From NCBI GenBank assembly GCA_023052935.1, contig CM041294.1, forward strand, positions 99,889,616 through 99,953,615: a stretch of 64,000 nt of DNA, in the 5' to 3' direction. The translations under genes were made by a program, and so were the position numbers. Each line of letters opens with the position of its first letter. Positions within the stretch are counted from its first letter, which is position 1. Source of the DNA: Piezodorus guildinii (lineage: Eukaryota; Arthropoda; Insecta; Hemiptera; Pentatomidae). Below the pieces are notes generated by a model. The model did no database searches. It had not been told where the DNA came from and was given only the letters and a program-made list of their open reading frames with translations. Below are positions 1-10,784 of the stretch, piece by piece.

Positions 1-221
1 TGATTTGGACTATTATCTAGGCTACTTGACAAAGGATCAAAATTATCCTTGAACAGCAAAATTACTATCTACAAAGTACTTATCAAATCCTTAAGGACAT
101 AAGGGATAGAGCTATGGGGCTCTCCAAAACCTCCAACATCCAAAGAATTGTTTTTCCAGTTCAAAATTTTACATAAAATTGTGGATGCACTATTCTATGT
201 AATAAGCAATATAATACATAA
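1..221 (+). pseudogene. Jockey-type LINE C-terminal relic, cut by the next element
   Basis: Broken frames read like the C-terminal end of a jockey-clade reverse transcriptase polyprotein: a stretch resembling LNSKITIYKVLIKSLRT, then GIELWGSPKPPTS, then in another frame FQFKILHKIVDALFYV. These are the usual YK-G-ELWG and SK-R-I-A-YV blocks found after the RT domain. Frame changes and stops show it is dead. The match ends near 221, where the frame of the neighbouring element begins, so that element probably inserted here. It is a remnant only; the 5' part lies outside the window or is lost. Confidence 0.55.
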
Positions 222-2382
222 GCCCTTTCCGATGCTCCAGATTCTAAATCAAAATGGAAAATACTCCGAAGATTATCCCTCCCAGACTCCACAAGCCGCA
301 TTTCCATTCCTGTCACACCAGAGGATCTCAATAATCACTTTGTATCCCTATCTTCTGGCTCATCTTCCACTATCGATTTCGAACACCATAAATTCAATCC
401 AGAAAGTTTTTTCTTCTCTCATGTTACATATGACGAATTAATAACAGCTATCCTTAAATCCCATACATATGATTACGGACCAGACAACATTCCAGTAAAA
501 TTAATAAAATCCTGTCTTCCAGTCATATTACCGATCCTATATCATATTTACAACTTTTCCTTAGAAAACTCCATTTTCCCTGTATCTTGGAAAACCACCT
601 TAGTTCGGCCACTAAATAAAATTCCTAATCCATCCTTACCATCCGATTTCCGTCCCATTTCTCTACTTTCAAACCTTTCCAAACCATTGGAACGCATTGT
701 TCAAAATCAATTATCAAATTTTCTGGAAGAACGTTCTCTTATTAACCCTCTCCAATCCGGCTTCCGACCAGGCTATTCAACACAATCTGCTCTCCTAAAA
801 ATAATCCACGACCTACAATCCGCTATCGAACATCAAAAAATAACCATCCTGATCCTTCTAGACTTTTCCAAAGCATTTGATACAGTTGACCACAAAATTC
901 TTCTTACCAAACTAAAAAACCTCCCATTACCCAAAAGTGCTTTGAGCTGGTTTAAATCCTTCCTTTCCGACCGATCACAGTATGTGGTAGTTCCAGGCCA
1001 ACCTCCATCCAAGACTTTGCCTCTATCCTGTGGTGTTCCTCAAGGTTCATCACTATCTCCCACCCTCTTTGCCATTTACGTCAATGATCTTCCCCATCAT
1101 ATATATCACTCCCAATACCATATGTATGCAGATGACATCCAAATTTACCTATCCTTTCCTCCTTCGGACCTATTACAAGCGACTGAAAAACTTCAAGAAG
1201 ATCTGAACAGAATTAGTTATTGGGCAGCAGCCAACAAGCTTAAGTTAAATGCAGAGAAGACAAGAGCGATTGTAATAGGTTCCAATCCCCTCCTTAAAAC
1301 CCTTCCTCCAATCCCAACACTGTTCCTCAATAAGAATCCAATACAGTTTCACCAAACCGTTAAAAACCTCGGAATCATCCTAGATCAAACTCTTTCCTGG
1401 AAAAACCATGTCTCTGAAATCTCTCGACGCACCATATCCACTTTAAAACTCCTAAATCACCTTCGCCACCTACTTCCATTCGAAACCCGTAGGCTTCTTG
1501 TTTGTTCCTTATCATTCCCCCACTTTGACTACTGCTGTTCGGTGTATGGGGGTGTCTCTGGAGACCTCGAAGCAAAACTTAAACGATTATATAACTGCTT
1601 CATTCACTTTATCTTTGGGATATCCAGGGACACTTCTATTACCAGATTCTACGAAGAGTTGAAGTGGCTTTACCCTTCCTACCGTTGTAAATACTTCCTG
1701 GCAACCTTCCTCTTCCAAGTTCTCCAATCCCGCCGCCCATCGTACATCTCAGATATGTTATCATTCAAATCCTCCATTCATTCCCGTAACACTCGTTCAC
1801 GGCCTTCAGACCTGTATATGGCACCTCATCGAACCGCAGCTTTCGACAGATCCTTCCTAATCCGCTCCTCTTTCATATGGAATTCCATTCCTTCACATAT
1901 TCGACATTCTGATACTCTTCAAACCTTCAAATCCCGTCTATTCGATCACTTCCTCTCTATTCAATTTTCAAAGAATCCTAAATAGATTTGCCAATTGAAT
2001 TTAAATTAGTTAAATAAAACATATAGAAACAATTAATTAAATATAATATCTTACATTATGGTGCACTTATATATTTAACTTTATTATTTCATTAATTTTA
2101 CATCAATACAGTAAAGCACTATTAATTAAAATTTTATGTATATGCACATATCTTTCTGTTCTATCTTTTGTCTAGTTTTGTTATTAATTATTATTATTAG
2201 AAGCTACCTTTTAATTTATCACTATTGTTCACTTTTTATTTTATTTTTATTTCTATTATTATTTGTTTGTTTCATGTTTGTACTCTAAGACACTAAAGTT
2301 CTTTTTGTATGTTTTGTAAAATTATTCAAAAGGTACTTGTCCCAGAATAAATAAAGAATTTATTATTATTATTATTATTAAT
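216..2382 (+). mobile_element. 5'-truncated non-LTR retrotransposon with (ATT)n tail
   Basis: A LINE copy made of one long RT frame (222-1985), an AT-rich 3' UTR of about 350 bases, and a microsatellite tail of ATT units near 2356-2382. There is no endonuclease domain, so the copy is 5' truncated, as is usual for target-primed insertion. The tail motif (CCCAGAATAAATAAAGAATTT at 2340-2360) recurs inverted near 34860-34905, and a degenerate copy of the RT lies at 36150-37020, so the family is repeated here. The clade is uncertain (jockey/CR1-like). Confidence 0.75.
222..1985 (+). CDS. Reverse transcriptase of a truncated LINE
   Basis: Open for 588 codons from just after an in-frame TAA (219-221) to the TAA at 1983-1985, with no credible initiation codon, so it is the 3' part of an ORF2. 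RT blocks appear in order: a linker (TYDELITAILKS), FRPISLLSNLSKPLERI, GFRPGYSTQSA, LDFSKAFDTVDH (RT block A aspartate), CGVPQGSSLSP, YADD catalytic pair near 1127-1138, then the thumb and a C-terminal region ending RHSDTLQTFKSRL. It would copy its own RNA at a nicked target. The long intact frame suggests a fairly young copy. No endonuclease is present. Confidence 0.8.
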   Translation, partial: ALSDAPDSKSKWKILRRLSLPDSTSRISIPVTPEDLNNHFVSLSSGSSSTIDFEHHKFNPESFFFSHVTYDELITAILKSHTYDYGPDNIPVKLIKSCLPVILPILYHIYNFSLENSIFPVSWKTTLVRPLNKIPNPSLPSDFRPISLLSNLSKPLERIVQNQLSNFLEERSLINPLQSGFRPGYSTQSALLKIIHDLQSAIEHQKITILILLDFSKAFDTVDHKILLTKLKNLPLPKSALSWFKSFLSDRSQYVVVPGQPPSKTLPLSCGVPQGSSLSPTLFAIYVNDLPHHIYHSQYHMYADDIQIYLSFPPSDLLQATEKLQEDLNRISYWAAANKLKLNAEKTRAIVIGSNPLLKTLPPIPTLFLNKNPIQFHQTVKNLGIILDQTLSWKNHVSEISRRTISTLKLLNHLRHLLPFETRRLLVCSLSFPHFDYCCSVYGGVSGDLEAKLKRLYNCFIHFIFGISRDTSITRFYEELKWLYPSYRCKYFLATFLFQVLQSRRPSYISDMLSFKSSIHSRNTRSRPSDLYMAPHRTAAFDRSFLIRSSFIWNSIPSHIRHSDTLQTFKSRLFDHFLSIQFSKNPK

Positions 2383-3063
2383 AAACAAATTACTACTCAA
2401 GGACTTGGACTTAATTACAGAATAATATAAAAATTTTCATGACAGACTGACTCAGCACATGAACCTATTGGCCCAAACATTAAAATCTACTTCTACTGAT
2501 CACAACAACCAACCCTGACAACATTTGAGGCGGTGACCTAGAAATTCGCTGAATTAACAATTCAGAAGATGACATATTTTTACATGACAAGCATTAATAA
2601 CAAGAGTTTAAGATATCATAATTTTTTTTTTTTTTGCAGATGGCAAATAACAATTAATTTTGCCAAAACATTTATTGTAAATAAATAATTATTTTAACTT
2701 ATAAAAAAAAATGTAATATTCTAAAAAGTCTTCTTTAAATTTGTTTTCATGTTTAGAATGGTATCCTCTCGAGTTTTCCATACATTGGGAAGTACGCCAT
2801 GGCACTTATAACAAGCTGCATAGCCGATTATATTAGGACAAGAGGAAAGTATTCTACAACTCTTGTCAGGAAAAGTTTTACCACTTTTGGTTAGTATGCT
2901 TTGATCATTCATTAATGTTGTTGGATAAAACTGATGTTTTTCAAGATAATGTCTATAATAGGTGAAACTATTCATCCTTCAGAATATGATTTTATTATAT
3001 TAAGATGTTATATAGAAAAAATTAATACTAATCAAATATTAGTTTTGTTATTATTACATTTCT
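2383..3063. other. AT-rich spacer, no recognised gene
   Basis: AT-rich DNA with homopolymer runs. An 84-codon open frame on the minus strand (2721-2975) has several cysteines (CPNIIGYAACYKCHG) but matches no family I know, and no splice context supports it. I see nothing else. Confidence 0.4.
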
Positions 3064-3975
3064 TAAAAATCTGGTACGGGAAACACACGACTTTCGCTTA
3101 CCTCTGTTATTAAAATCGATAAAAGAATTTTAAAGTACGGTTAGAGATCAAAATAAATGAAACTAATAAAGAATTGATTAAATTTAATTTCTATAGAAAC
3201 ATGTGTTTTATTAAAAAGTATATTATACTATCATATCCGACAATCAGTTAGTTTTATCGGCTTTTCATCACTTAATTAACTTTAACAAGCTTGTGTAAAA
3301 ATTAATATTTCTTCTAAATTCTTTAGTTTTCCAACAGTATATTATACATGTATATTACTATTCTTAAAACCAAAAATTGCAATTTTTAATCAAACAAATA
3401 TTTTTGTAGTTTTCTCCTTTTGGTGGATATTGAATTCGTTCAACTTATTTATTTACCTCTTTTTTTATCAATAATAACAAGATGATATGGTTATTTTTGT
3501 ACAATCTGCAAAATTAAAAGTACTTTAGTGGAAGAAAATTAAAAATATTGGCATTTAAGCCTTGTGAGACAATTTCAATCAGAATGAAACCTACATGAAA
3601 TTAAAACTCATTAAATTTTACATTGAGATAGGGAATTTAATGAAAATCTTAAAGTCGTTTTTGAGAAAATTGTAAAAAAGTGCAAAATGTATGGTAGAAA
3701 GTGGCACTTCTGGTAGACTGATTTTGATGAAAAGGTTGCTGTAACATCTTGGACATATAGTTGTCTTAAATATGAAATTTCAGTTTCATAGGACTTTCAT
3801 TTTCATGGTATATTTACCACACACGGACACAAGAGACCTTTTTTGCAGGATTAGTTATTTAGACTCCGAGAACCCTAAAACATGTATTTACATTTAAAAC
3901 TCTAATTCGAAAATGTTCACTATAGCAATAAATTCCCTTGTTGATATATATATTTCATATATTGGTAGTGAAAGT
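3064..3975 (+). repeat. Repeat A copy 1 (about 0.9 kb dispersed repeat)
   Basis: Starts with AAAAATCTGGTACGGGAAAC and runs through blocks shared with copies at 17540, 20236 (inverted), 22283 and 24880: the block around TAGAAACATGTGTTTTATTA, the block near CTTTAGTTTTCCAACAGTAT, and the block CATGGTATATTTACCACACA. It ends near AGTGAAAGTAAAA. No protein frame is visible. It could be a non-autonomous transposon or a decayed longer element; no clear terminal inverted repeat was seen. Confidence 0.7.
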
Positions 3976-4339
3976 AAAAATATAATGGGCACTCACAATT
4001 GCGAGTCATAGTTTAATTACGAGTCATAGATTACAATTGCGAGTTACTCACAAGGATAAATAGAACAACTCTGACTATAGTAGGAAAAGGTTTTATAAAA
4101 ATATAAATGATTGAACAATAATTCATATATCCTCCAAAAATATTTCACTTTACTTATTACTTATAAAGTCGATTATCTTGAATATCTCAGTTTTAGAAAA
4201 AAGACTCCTTAAAAAAACAATATGTTTTTCCTCTTATTTCACATAATCTCTTATCCTCTATTCAATTGAAGGAGCTTAAAAAATCTGACATTAATAATGG
4301 GTAATAATAGGCAATTTATAAAAATATTTTATTTTTTAG
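3976..4339 (+). other. Probable intron upstream of SLC17 exon
   Basis: AT-rich sequence ending in the 3' splice site TTTTTTAG at 4332-4339. It includes a short repeated motif (GAGTCATAG and GCGAGT, 4003-4050). Earlier exons of the transporter are not seen to the left; they must lie beyond the window, since the LINE and repeat A fill the space. Confidence 0.5.
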
Positions 4340-4495
4340 CTGTTGGTCTTCCTGGTCTCTTGATGGTAGCTCAAGTTTATCTTGGATACAGCACATTCTG
4401 GACTGTTTCAATATTCACATTTGCCTTAACTCTTAATGGTGCTGTAACTGCTGGCTACCTTGGAAACGGTCTTGATATTGCTCCTAACTATTCAG
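4340..4495 (+). CDS. SLC17-type MFS transporter, exon n-2
   Basis: A 156-bp exon between AG at 4338-4339 and the donor CAG|GTACA at 4495/4496, phase 2 in and phase 1 out. It encodes about 51 residues including VGLPGLLMVAQVYLGYS and the family signature NGLDIAPNYSG, which matches the N-x-LDIAP-YAG motif near the tenth transmembrane segment of SLC17 (sialin / Na-dependent phosphate / vesicular glutamate type) carriers. The protein would be a 12-helix membrane transporter of organic anions or phosphate. The substrate cannot be told from this part. Confidence 0.85.
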
Positions 4496-5818
4496 GTACA
4501 ATTTTTTTTATTTTCTTTTTAATTTATATACTCATTATGTTGTTGTGAGTATTTTTTCCTTGTCCAAATATACAAAAATAAATTATTATTTTGAATAGTA
4601 TCTAAAATGCTTAACAGTAATTTTTCAAATGATTCTTTTGATATAAAAAGTAACAAATCATAATAAAAATTATCAAATGTATACTTTATTTAATTTTTAC
4701 ATTGAAATAACTATAAACGAATTATGTTTTCCTTCAAAAGAGTAATAGTATGCCATTCAACAGAAATTGTTTTAATTCACATTAACACAGTCATTCAATA
4801 TTCAAATACTTGAATTGAGTATAATTAATATTCTATATTGCATGGGTTATTACTTGAGGGACACCAGCAGACTGTCTAAAATTGGACGAAAATGAATTAT
4901 TTTGATTGATTTTGAAGGATCTGCCAGTGAGGTAGGACTGGATAATAAGGAAGTATGTAGGGGGAGGAATTGGCGGAGCTTGTAAAGCAATCCCGGGTGC
5001 CAGACTCTGTCGAAGGCCTGTTCTACGTCAAGGAAGGCTCCCGTACAATACAAGCCACGCTCCAATGTAGACGAGACAACGTCCACCACACGATGACATT
5101 GCTGGATAATGGAGTGGGACGTTCTGAATCCAAACTGGTGATCAGGAATTATGGAATTAGTATTAAGGATGGGATACAGGCGTTTTAGGATAAGTTTTTC
5201 CAATATTTTACCCATGATTGATAGAAGTGAGATGGGACGGTAAGAAGATGGATTTTCAGGCGGTTTCTTAGGCTTGGGTATCATTTTGACGATGGATAAT
5301 TTCCAGGAGGCAGGAAAGTAGGTGGAACGAAGTACGGAATTATATATGTAAGTGAGATAGAGGATAGCTTTTCGAGGAAGTGCTTTTAAAATATGGGAAG
5401 TTATAAGATCATGCCCAGGAGCTTTGCGGGATGTTAAACTCTGAATAATGTTTGATATTTCTGACGGATGGAACGCTTTAGGAGGAAGGGCCATTTGGAG
5501 TGGGATATCTAGTTCATCTTCTATAAACTTAATGTGACCAGGATTATGGACATCTGGATGTGGATTAAAGGTTCGAAAAAGGTGCTGACCGAATATCTGA
5601 GCCGAATGAAATGTTAAAATTGAAAAAGAAGCTCCACCCCTCTAGGCTGGTAGAAGAGTTGAAACTCAAATTGTTTTTTATTTAAGATGATGAAAATGTT
5701 TAAGTTAATAAAATAAATAAACTAAGATAAAGTAAATAAATAAATAAAACTACTGCTTTACTTAGAAATTTATAAAAATTAATGACTGATGAATACTGAT
5801 TTTTTCTTTTTTTTTCAG
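4496..5818 (+). other. SLC17 intron with inserted LINE
   Basis: Intron between the exons ending at 4495 and starting at 5819, with acceptor TTTTTTTCAG. Most of its centre is a minus-strand jockey-type fragment (4868-5625); the rest is AT-rich with TAAA repeats near 5710-5745. Confidence 0.7.
4868..5625 (-). pseudogene. Jockey-type LINE fragment inside SLC17 intron
   Basis: On the minus strand the translation begins in the endonuclease-RT linker (GQHLFRTFNPHPDVHNPGH), continues through APGHDLITSHILKALPRKA, PSSYRPISLLSIMGKILEK, HQFGFRTSHSIIQQ and the RT block A version LDVEQAFDRVWHPGLLYKL, and stops before the YADD block. This is jockey-clade RT. It is truncated at both ends and inserted antisense to the transporter, where it should be tolerated as intron sequence. 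Confidence 0.8.
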
Positions 5819-5904
5819 GTACCATTTTTGGAATCGCAAATACTCTTTCATCAATGGGAGGTTTCCTATCAACCTATGTTGTCGCAGATATAACTTTCCA
5901 AAAC
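5819..5904 (+). CDS. SLC17-type MFS transporter, exon n-1
   Basis: An 86-bp exon, phase 1 in and 0 out, from TTTCAG|GTACC to AAC|GTAATT. With the last base of the previous exon it gives 29 residues, GTIFGIANTLSSMGGFLSTY onward, matching the family motif after NYAG (G-x-x-N-T-x-x-x-x-GF) and the eleventh helix. The join with both neighbours keeps frame exactly. Confidence 0.85.
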
Positions 5905-6722
5905 GTAATTATGTTTATTAAATCTTTTCAATATGCTAATTAATGTACTGCTTTATTATGTTTCATAAAATGTTATACTCAGATCTGAAGTCTTCAAAGA
6001 TCCATCTGTTATAATTCCATTTCTACTGCCACATCCTTCCTATGTGTAATGCATTATAAATTTTTTTTTTTTTTACATTAGTCCACTTCAGAAAAATCCT
6101 CAACTTGCATAACTACTCATGCTATCTAGATAGCAATGACTGGTTGAATATTCAGTATATTTAACTTGTTAATTCGGCTTTGAAAACATTAATAATTGTT
6201 CTAAGTCAAGTTTTCCTACATTCCTGTATAACAGGACTCAAATTAAGTTATCACAACCAAATTATTTATATGAATTTTTCTTATTTATTATAATTATTTA
6301 TTTTTTTTTTGTTAATTTACTTTTATGTTAATTTACTTAAACATTCATATTTTAAGGGAAAAAGTATTACTAGACAATGAGCTTCAGAATCCTACATTTA
6401 AAAAAAACGCATTAGTGTTTGTCATTTTGAAAAGTATTAATAATATTCCATTTTTATATCATTCTATTGGTGGTTTTTATTTAAACCTTTATTTATTTAT
6501 ATCATCAATGTCTTTATTTATGACGCATATAGTTACTTTGTTTGTATCATAATTGTTTCCAAAACAAATAGAAATATTACTCTTATCAATTATTTATTAT
6601 ATTATTTATTTATTAATCCTTAAATAGTATTAGTAATAATTATTTAAAACTACTTTTAAATTATTAGTAAAAAATATATCTTATTACATTAGATTTAAAC
6701 TCAATTTTTTATTGTTTTACAG
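5905..6722 (+). other. SLC17 last intron
   Basis: AT-rich intron from GTAATT to TTTTACAG. A 75-codon open frame at 6325-6552 is low-complexity and has no support. Confidence 0.7.
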
Positions 6723-6914
6723 GAAACATATGAAAGGTTTCAAATAGTATTTTGGATACTAGCAGTAACTTACTTTTTTGGATGCTTATTTTATTTAGTA
6801 TTTGGAACTGGTGAATTATTGGAATGGAACAGTGTGGAAGAAAATAAAACAAAAGATGTAGAAATGATTGAAAAGCAGCCACTCAAAAGCGACACAATTA
6901 ACGATAAACTGTGA
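6723..6914 (+). CDS. SLC17-type MFS transporter, last coding exon
   Basis: Encodes 63 residues ending in TGA at 6912-6914. RFQIVFWILAVTYFFGCLFY followed by LVFGTGELLEWN is the twelfth helix and the conserved W-x-x-VF...G-T-GE-Q-W ending of SLC17 carriers. The remaining charged cytosolic tail (VEMIEKQPLKSDTINDKL) has no clear sorting motif. Starts at TTTTACAG|GAAAC in phase 0, in line with the previous exon. Confidence 0.88.
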   Translation, partial: ETYERFQIVFWILAVTYFFGCLFYLVFGTGELLEWNSVEENKTKDVEMIEKQPLKSDTINDKL

Positions 6915-8394
6915 TGAGATAGTTTTAGGATACGAGCTGTGCTAATTAACAATAATTAGCACTTTAAATTTTAAATTTTTGTTTATGTACATTGTTTTAT
7001 ACATTCCAAACAAACATTAGAGTAACAGAAAGAAATACCATGATTTTATCTTATTTATTTAATTTCAGTTTTTTACATGGTAGGTTCTATAGTTATAGGC
7101 TATTCCGAATAATTTGTTTGTTTTTTTCATTGTTTAAAACTATAAGTTTTTAAAACTTCTTACATAGTTTTGTTTTTTAAATTTAAAATAAATAAAAATA
7201 AAGGAAAAACTTAATTAAAAACGATTCAGTGCTTTTTCTAAGCAAATATTGAAGACACAAATGTATATTTCTATTGTTAACTTTTATACAAAATATATAG
7301 GCCTAGTAAGTATATCACTTACTTTCCCGCTTACATGTTAAATATTTTTATACTTGAACATTTTTTAGAGTATAGTTTAATTATGTATTTATATTTAGTA
7401 GTTTGGTCATTGGATTAAAGTCAAGCTGTCTGTTCAAAGTTATGAATCACAATTTCAGTTGTATAGTTTCCTAAATGAAACAACTCATCATTGTGTATTA
7501 AATAAATAAATTTTTTTTTTTAATAAATGATATTTTTAAAACCAATAAATATAACCCATGTACAGTATAATACGTTAACGTAATAAATTTCTTATTCTTA
7601 ATCTTAGACTATTTATAAATTTTGTCTCAAATCCAATGACCGATTATTGCATTAGGTTTTTACAATTACAGCTATAAATTAATTACAATATCTTAGCTTA
7701 GATGTAAATATATTTAATCAAGTTTTGTCATAATAATTCTTCTGGTCTAAAATGTTTCAACTTTCGACTAGTAAAGTGCATCGTAATATTTTTGTTTAAA
7801 AAATAAATATTTAATAGGTTTTATTGTATGATAAACATTAAGAGCATAACCTGTTAAGTAATACGATTGGAAATTCTAAAACTTTAATTTTCTACTTACT
7901 TTTTTTTTTTACTTCTAAGCATATGATAGATATTTTTCTAATAGCTTTGTTTTAAGACATTTGGTTAATTAAATTTTTATATATTTACAAAAGACTGCTG
8001 AATATTCTTAATATTTAAAATATTAAACGAAACCATCTTGTTGTAATTTCTGATACATCAATATTTATTATTTAATAAAGTTGTAAATAAATATATTTTA
8101 TGGTGTTTTTTTTTTCCCGTTTTTAATATGAATATTAAATATATTAAAAAATTGTACAGACCTATATTTCTTTGACATCATAGATACATATTAAATGTAT
8201 TGAATGAAAAATTATGCAGAATAAATATATATGTTCTGTATGAGATAAAACTCTTTTTTGAATCTTCTCATTTAAGAAACCTACCATCATGAACAGTTCC
8301 CAAAGTTATACAACTTTAAAAGTTTCAGCTTAGTTCACCTCATTTTCAGAATACGACATGATAAAAGTTAAAATAAAATCAAGATATTTGTTTA
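6915..8394 (+). other. 3' UTR and AT-rich flank of the SLC17 gene
   Basis: AT-rich non-coding DNA after the stop. AATAAA-type polyadenylation signals occur near 7187-7200 (AAAATAAATAAAAATAAA) and again near 7500 and 8080, so the 3' end is most likely about 300 bases downstream of the stop, but it cannot be fixed here. Confidence 0.45.
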
Positions 8395-8875
8395 CCTATG
8401 ACACGATTCGCTATCTAGGACTTCTACTTGACAATTGACAACTTGGAATCCGCACAAAAGCTAAAACAACAAGAAACTGCCCACTGATTTGGCTTACTTT
8501 AACACTTCTTGGATAAACGCTCAAAACTTCCACTTAACTACAAAAGGCACATCTATCTCACCATCATAAAGCCTATTTGGACGTACGGAGTTGAGCTTTG
8601 GGGCTCTACTAAACTATCAAATTCTTCCCGTATTTAATTCTTACAGTCCAGACTCCTTCGAAAAATCCTCAATACTCCTTACTTTGTCACAAATAAACTC
8701 AACCATAAAGGCCTTGATGTTCCATATATTACTGATTTGGCCCCATACCAGGTATCAATCCTTCCATGAAAAGCTCCACTCCCATTTTAACCCACTAGTA
8801 TAAATCCTTGCTTCCTCTTCCATTCCGGACAAACTTCCGAGGCGTCTGAAAAAAAGATTGCCTTGAGACCTTTTA
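8395..8875 (+). pseudogene. Jockey-type LINE C-terminal relic
   Basis: Frames broken several times read as the jockey C-terminal region: AILGLLLDN near the start, LNYKRHIYLTIIKPIWTYGVELWG-like sequence at 8520-8600, SLQSRLLRKILNTPYFVTNK-like sequence at 8645-8700, then SFHEKLHSHFNPLV in the clearest frame (8750-8803). Order and spacing match the region after the RT domain. It is inactive and has no RT or endonuclease part. Confidence 0.65.
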
Positions 8876-9480
8876 GTTTAGACTACCTAATGGAGTGCTG
8901 CTACTGGGCATTTTCTCTTCATGTACTTTTTATATATTTTATCTGACAACTAATTAACTTAATTTATTATCTAATACAGTTGTAAATACACTTGTAAATT
9001 TGGATAAAGACTCTTAAATATGGGGATTGAGCTAAATGATTTTCTTTCGTCTTTTTATATTATGAATGACAATCAATACTATTACAATCTGTTCTATAAT
9101 GCAAATTGACTGTTGATTGTATTGTTCCCTATTTTTAAGTAACAATTTATTTTTTCTGTTCCCAAAAACTGCTTCTTTACGTCTTTTATATGCAAATTGT
9201 AAGAGTATTAACCAAAAAAAACTGACTCTAAGGTGTTAAAAAGAAACTTCTTGAACAATATCAGTTGCCTCCAATGTTAACTTTGGTACCCTATATCTTC
9301 TATAGCCATGGCTAATCATGACTTACTGCTAAACATACACCCTCATGATGTATTAATACATTGGCTCCAACTTACCGTTATAATAATTGCAAACACTTAT
9401 TTATAGTCATTATTATATTAATTATAATTAGCCAAATATTTAATGAGAAGGAGATTGTTAGTTTCATTTGATTCTGTTGC
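8876..9480. other. AT-rich spacer
   Basis: No gene, RNA or clear repeat recognised. Confidence 0.35.
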
Positions 9481-9780
9481 ATAGTGGAATATAGGAAAAA
9501 AAGAAAGCTAATGGAGTGGCTAAAAAAGTTAAATAATAATAATAATAAATATTATATTTATTATAACACTACACCCTGGATTACAAAAATCAAAATTGTT
9601 CTGGAAAGAGCTCAGATTGATTCAGCAGGCATAATGGACAAAGGTGTCTATAGACACAAAGTGTAAAAGTGGGAAGTGATGTCAGAGAAAACAGCACCCA
9701 AAGACCAAAGTGGATTGAAGAAAGGAAGACAGCATTCAGTGATCGAATGAAGGAGTACAGGAGAAACAGAAAAAACTAGT
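9481..9780 (+). pseudogene. Unrecognised coding remnant left of mariner
   Basis: Codon-like sequence with balanced composition reads ERAQIDSAGIMDKGVYRHKV, then a stop, then KWEVMSEKTAPKDQSGLKKG, then another stop in an otherwise continuing frame. It looks like a decayed coding region, perhaps from a mobile element, but I do not recognise the family. It ends before the mariner end at 9841. Confidence 0.3.
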
Positions 9781-9840
9781 AGTAATAATTGTTTCGCGTG
9801 GTCTGATATAAGGCCTGTAACGTGTGTGATAATCATAATA

Positions 9841-9869
9841 TCGGGCTAATGCGAAATTAATGCAGGTTT
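9841..9869 (+). repeat. Mariner left terminal inverted repeat
   Basis: Begins TCGGGCTAATGCGAAATT and ends GCAGGTTT. It pairs with 15647-15675 with about three mismatches. It is preceded by TA at 9839-9840. Confidence 0.88.
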
Positions 9870-10029
9870 CCTCTATTGCAATATCTTAATTCCAATTGTG
9901 TAAACAAAGCTAATCCTAACATTGATCATTATTATACCAAAACAAACCTTATCTAATACCCTCTCTTTCACCATGAATTTGTTTAGTAAAATCGTTTTGT
10001 TCAGTGTGTTCAAAGGTCTTGAATCGAAA

Positions 10030-10478
10030 ATGTCAAAGTGCGATTTTCGTCAAATTTATTTTTACGAATTTAAATTAGGACGCAGCGCTGCACAAACGGC
10101 TCGTAATATTAATGAAGTGTGGGGTCAGGGGGCTATTAATGAGTGCACGGTGCAGCGTTGGTTCCAGAAGTTTCGCAGAGGAGATTTCGACCTCGAAGAC
10201 AAGGAAGGTCGGGGCCGTCATCTTGCTCTGGACAACGACCAGCTGAGGTCAAAAGTGGAAGAAGACCCAACCAAAACCACACGAGAAATGGCGGCGGAAC
10301 TCGGTGTGAACCAATCCACAGTTGTACGCCACTTGGAAGCAATTGGTAAGGTAAAAAAGTTGGCCAAGTGGGTGCCACACCAATTAAACGACCACCAAAA
10401 AAATCGCCGCTTTGAAATCTGCTCCATGCTTGTGACACGCAATAAAAATGATCCATTTCTCGATCGCATTGTGACGTG
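10030..10478 (+). pseudogene. Mariner transposase, N-terminal half
   Basis: The first ATG that fits the family (MSKCDFRQIYFYEFKLG) is at 10030. It encodes the paired helix-turn-helix DNA-binding region: AAQTARNINEVWG, TVQRWFQKFRRGDFDLED (mariner signature), then TREMAAELGVNQSTVVRHL and a linker with WVPHQL. The frame is cut at 10478, one residue before the first catalytic aspartate block, by the copia LTR. An in-frame upstream extension to 9922 is not needed. Complete mariner transposase is about 345 residues; the two halves here total about 339. Confidence 0.9.
10474..10478. repeat. Target site duplication (left) of copia
   Basis: ACGTG, repeated exactly at 15023-15027. Five bases is the normal copia integrase duplication. 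Confidence 0.9.
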
Positions 10479-10676
10479 TGTTAAATATCGATTGTATATG
10501 TAAAGATAGTTGTGGCACTGAACTTCCACCTAGGTGTACAGCAGCCCAACAACAAACAGTACAGTCCAGTTGATAGCGTCTCCTGCGCCATGTTGTTTGT
10601 ATATATAGCAGTAATAAACAAGCTGTCTAGTACAAGGTTCTTTTATTCCACTGCCTAATACTCTATAACTTTAATA
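10479..10676 (+). repeat. Copia 5' LTR (198 bp)
   Basis: Starts TGTTAAATATCG and ends ACTTTAATA, so the ends are TG...TA rather than TG...CA. A TATATATA box at 10600-10607 and AATAAA at 10613-10618 give plausible promoter and polyadenylation signals in the usual U3-R order. Confidence 0.93.
10600..10618 (+). promoter_or_regulatory. TATA box and AATAAA in 5' LTR
   Basis: TATATATA at 10600-10607 followed by AATAAA at 10613-10618. The same pair occurs in the 3' LTR at 14946-14964. The spacing is compact, as in short copia LTRs. Confidence 0.6.
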
Positions 10677-10690
10677 GGTTATGGGCCCAG
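10677..10690 (+). promoter_or_regulatory. Copia primer binding site
   Basis: GGTTATGGGCCCAG directly follows the 5' LTR. It resembles the internal part of insect initiator tRNA-Met used as a half-tRNA primer by Drosophila copia, rather than a tRNA 3' end. Confidence 0.75.
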
Positions 10691-10784
10691 AGTATTTTTG
10701 TGCAGAGCATAGTATTTGTGTATAGTGTCAACGCGTAGTCGCGAAGTGATATTATTTTATTAGTGAATTTTGTTTACCGGTACT

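Noticed and set aside
2721..2975. Cysteine-containing 84-codon minus-strand frame as a gene.
   Set aside because: No homology recognised, no splice or promoter context, AT-rich surroundings.
6325..6552. 75-codon frame in the last SLC17 intron.
   Set aside because: Low-complexity hydrophobic translation inside an intron, with no family match.
9481..9780. Host gene exon left of mariner.
   Set aside because: Frame interrupted by stops and no splice sites; listed only as an unrecognised remnant.
10136..10529. Overlapping frames on both strands within the mariner transposase.
   Set aside because: Shadows of the transposase frame, which has domain motifs and continues across the copia insertion.
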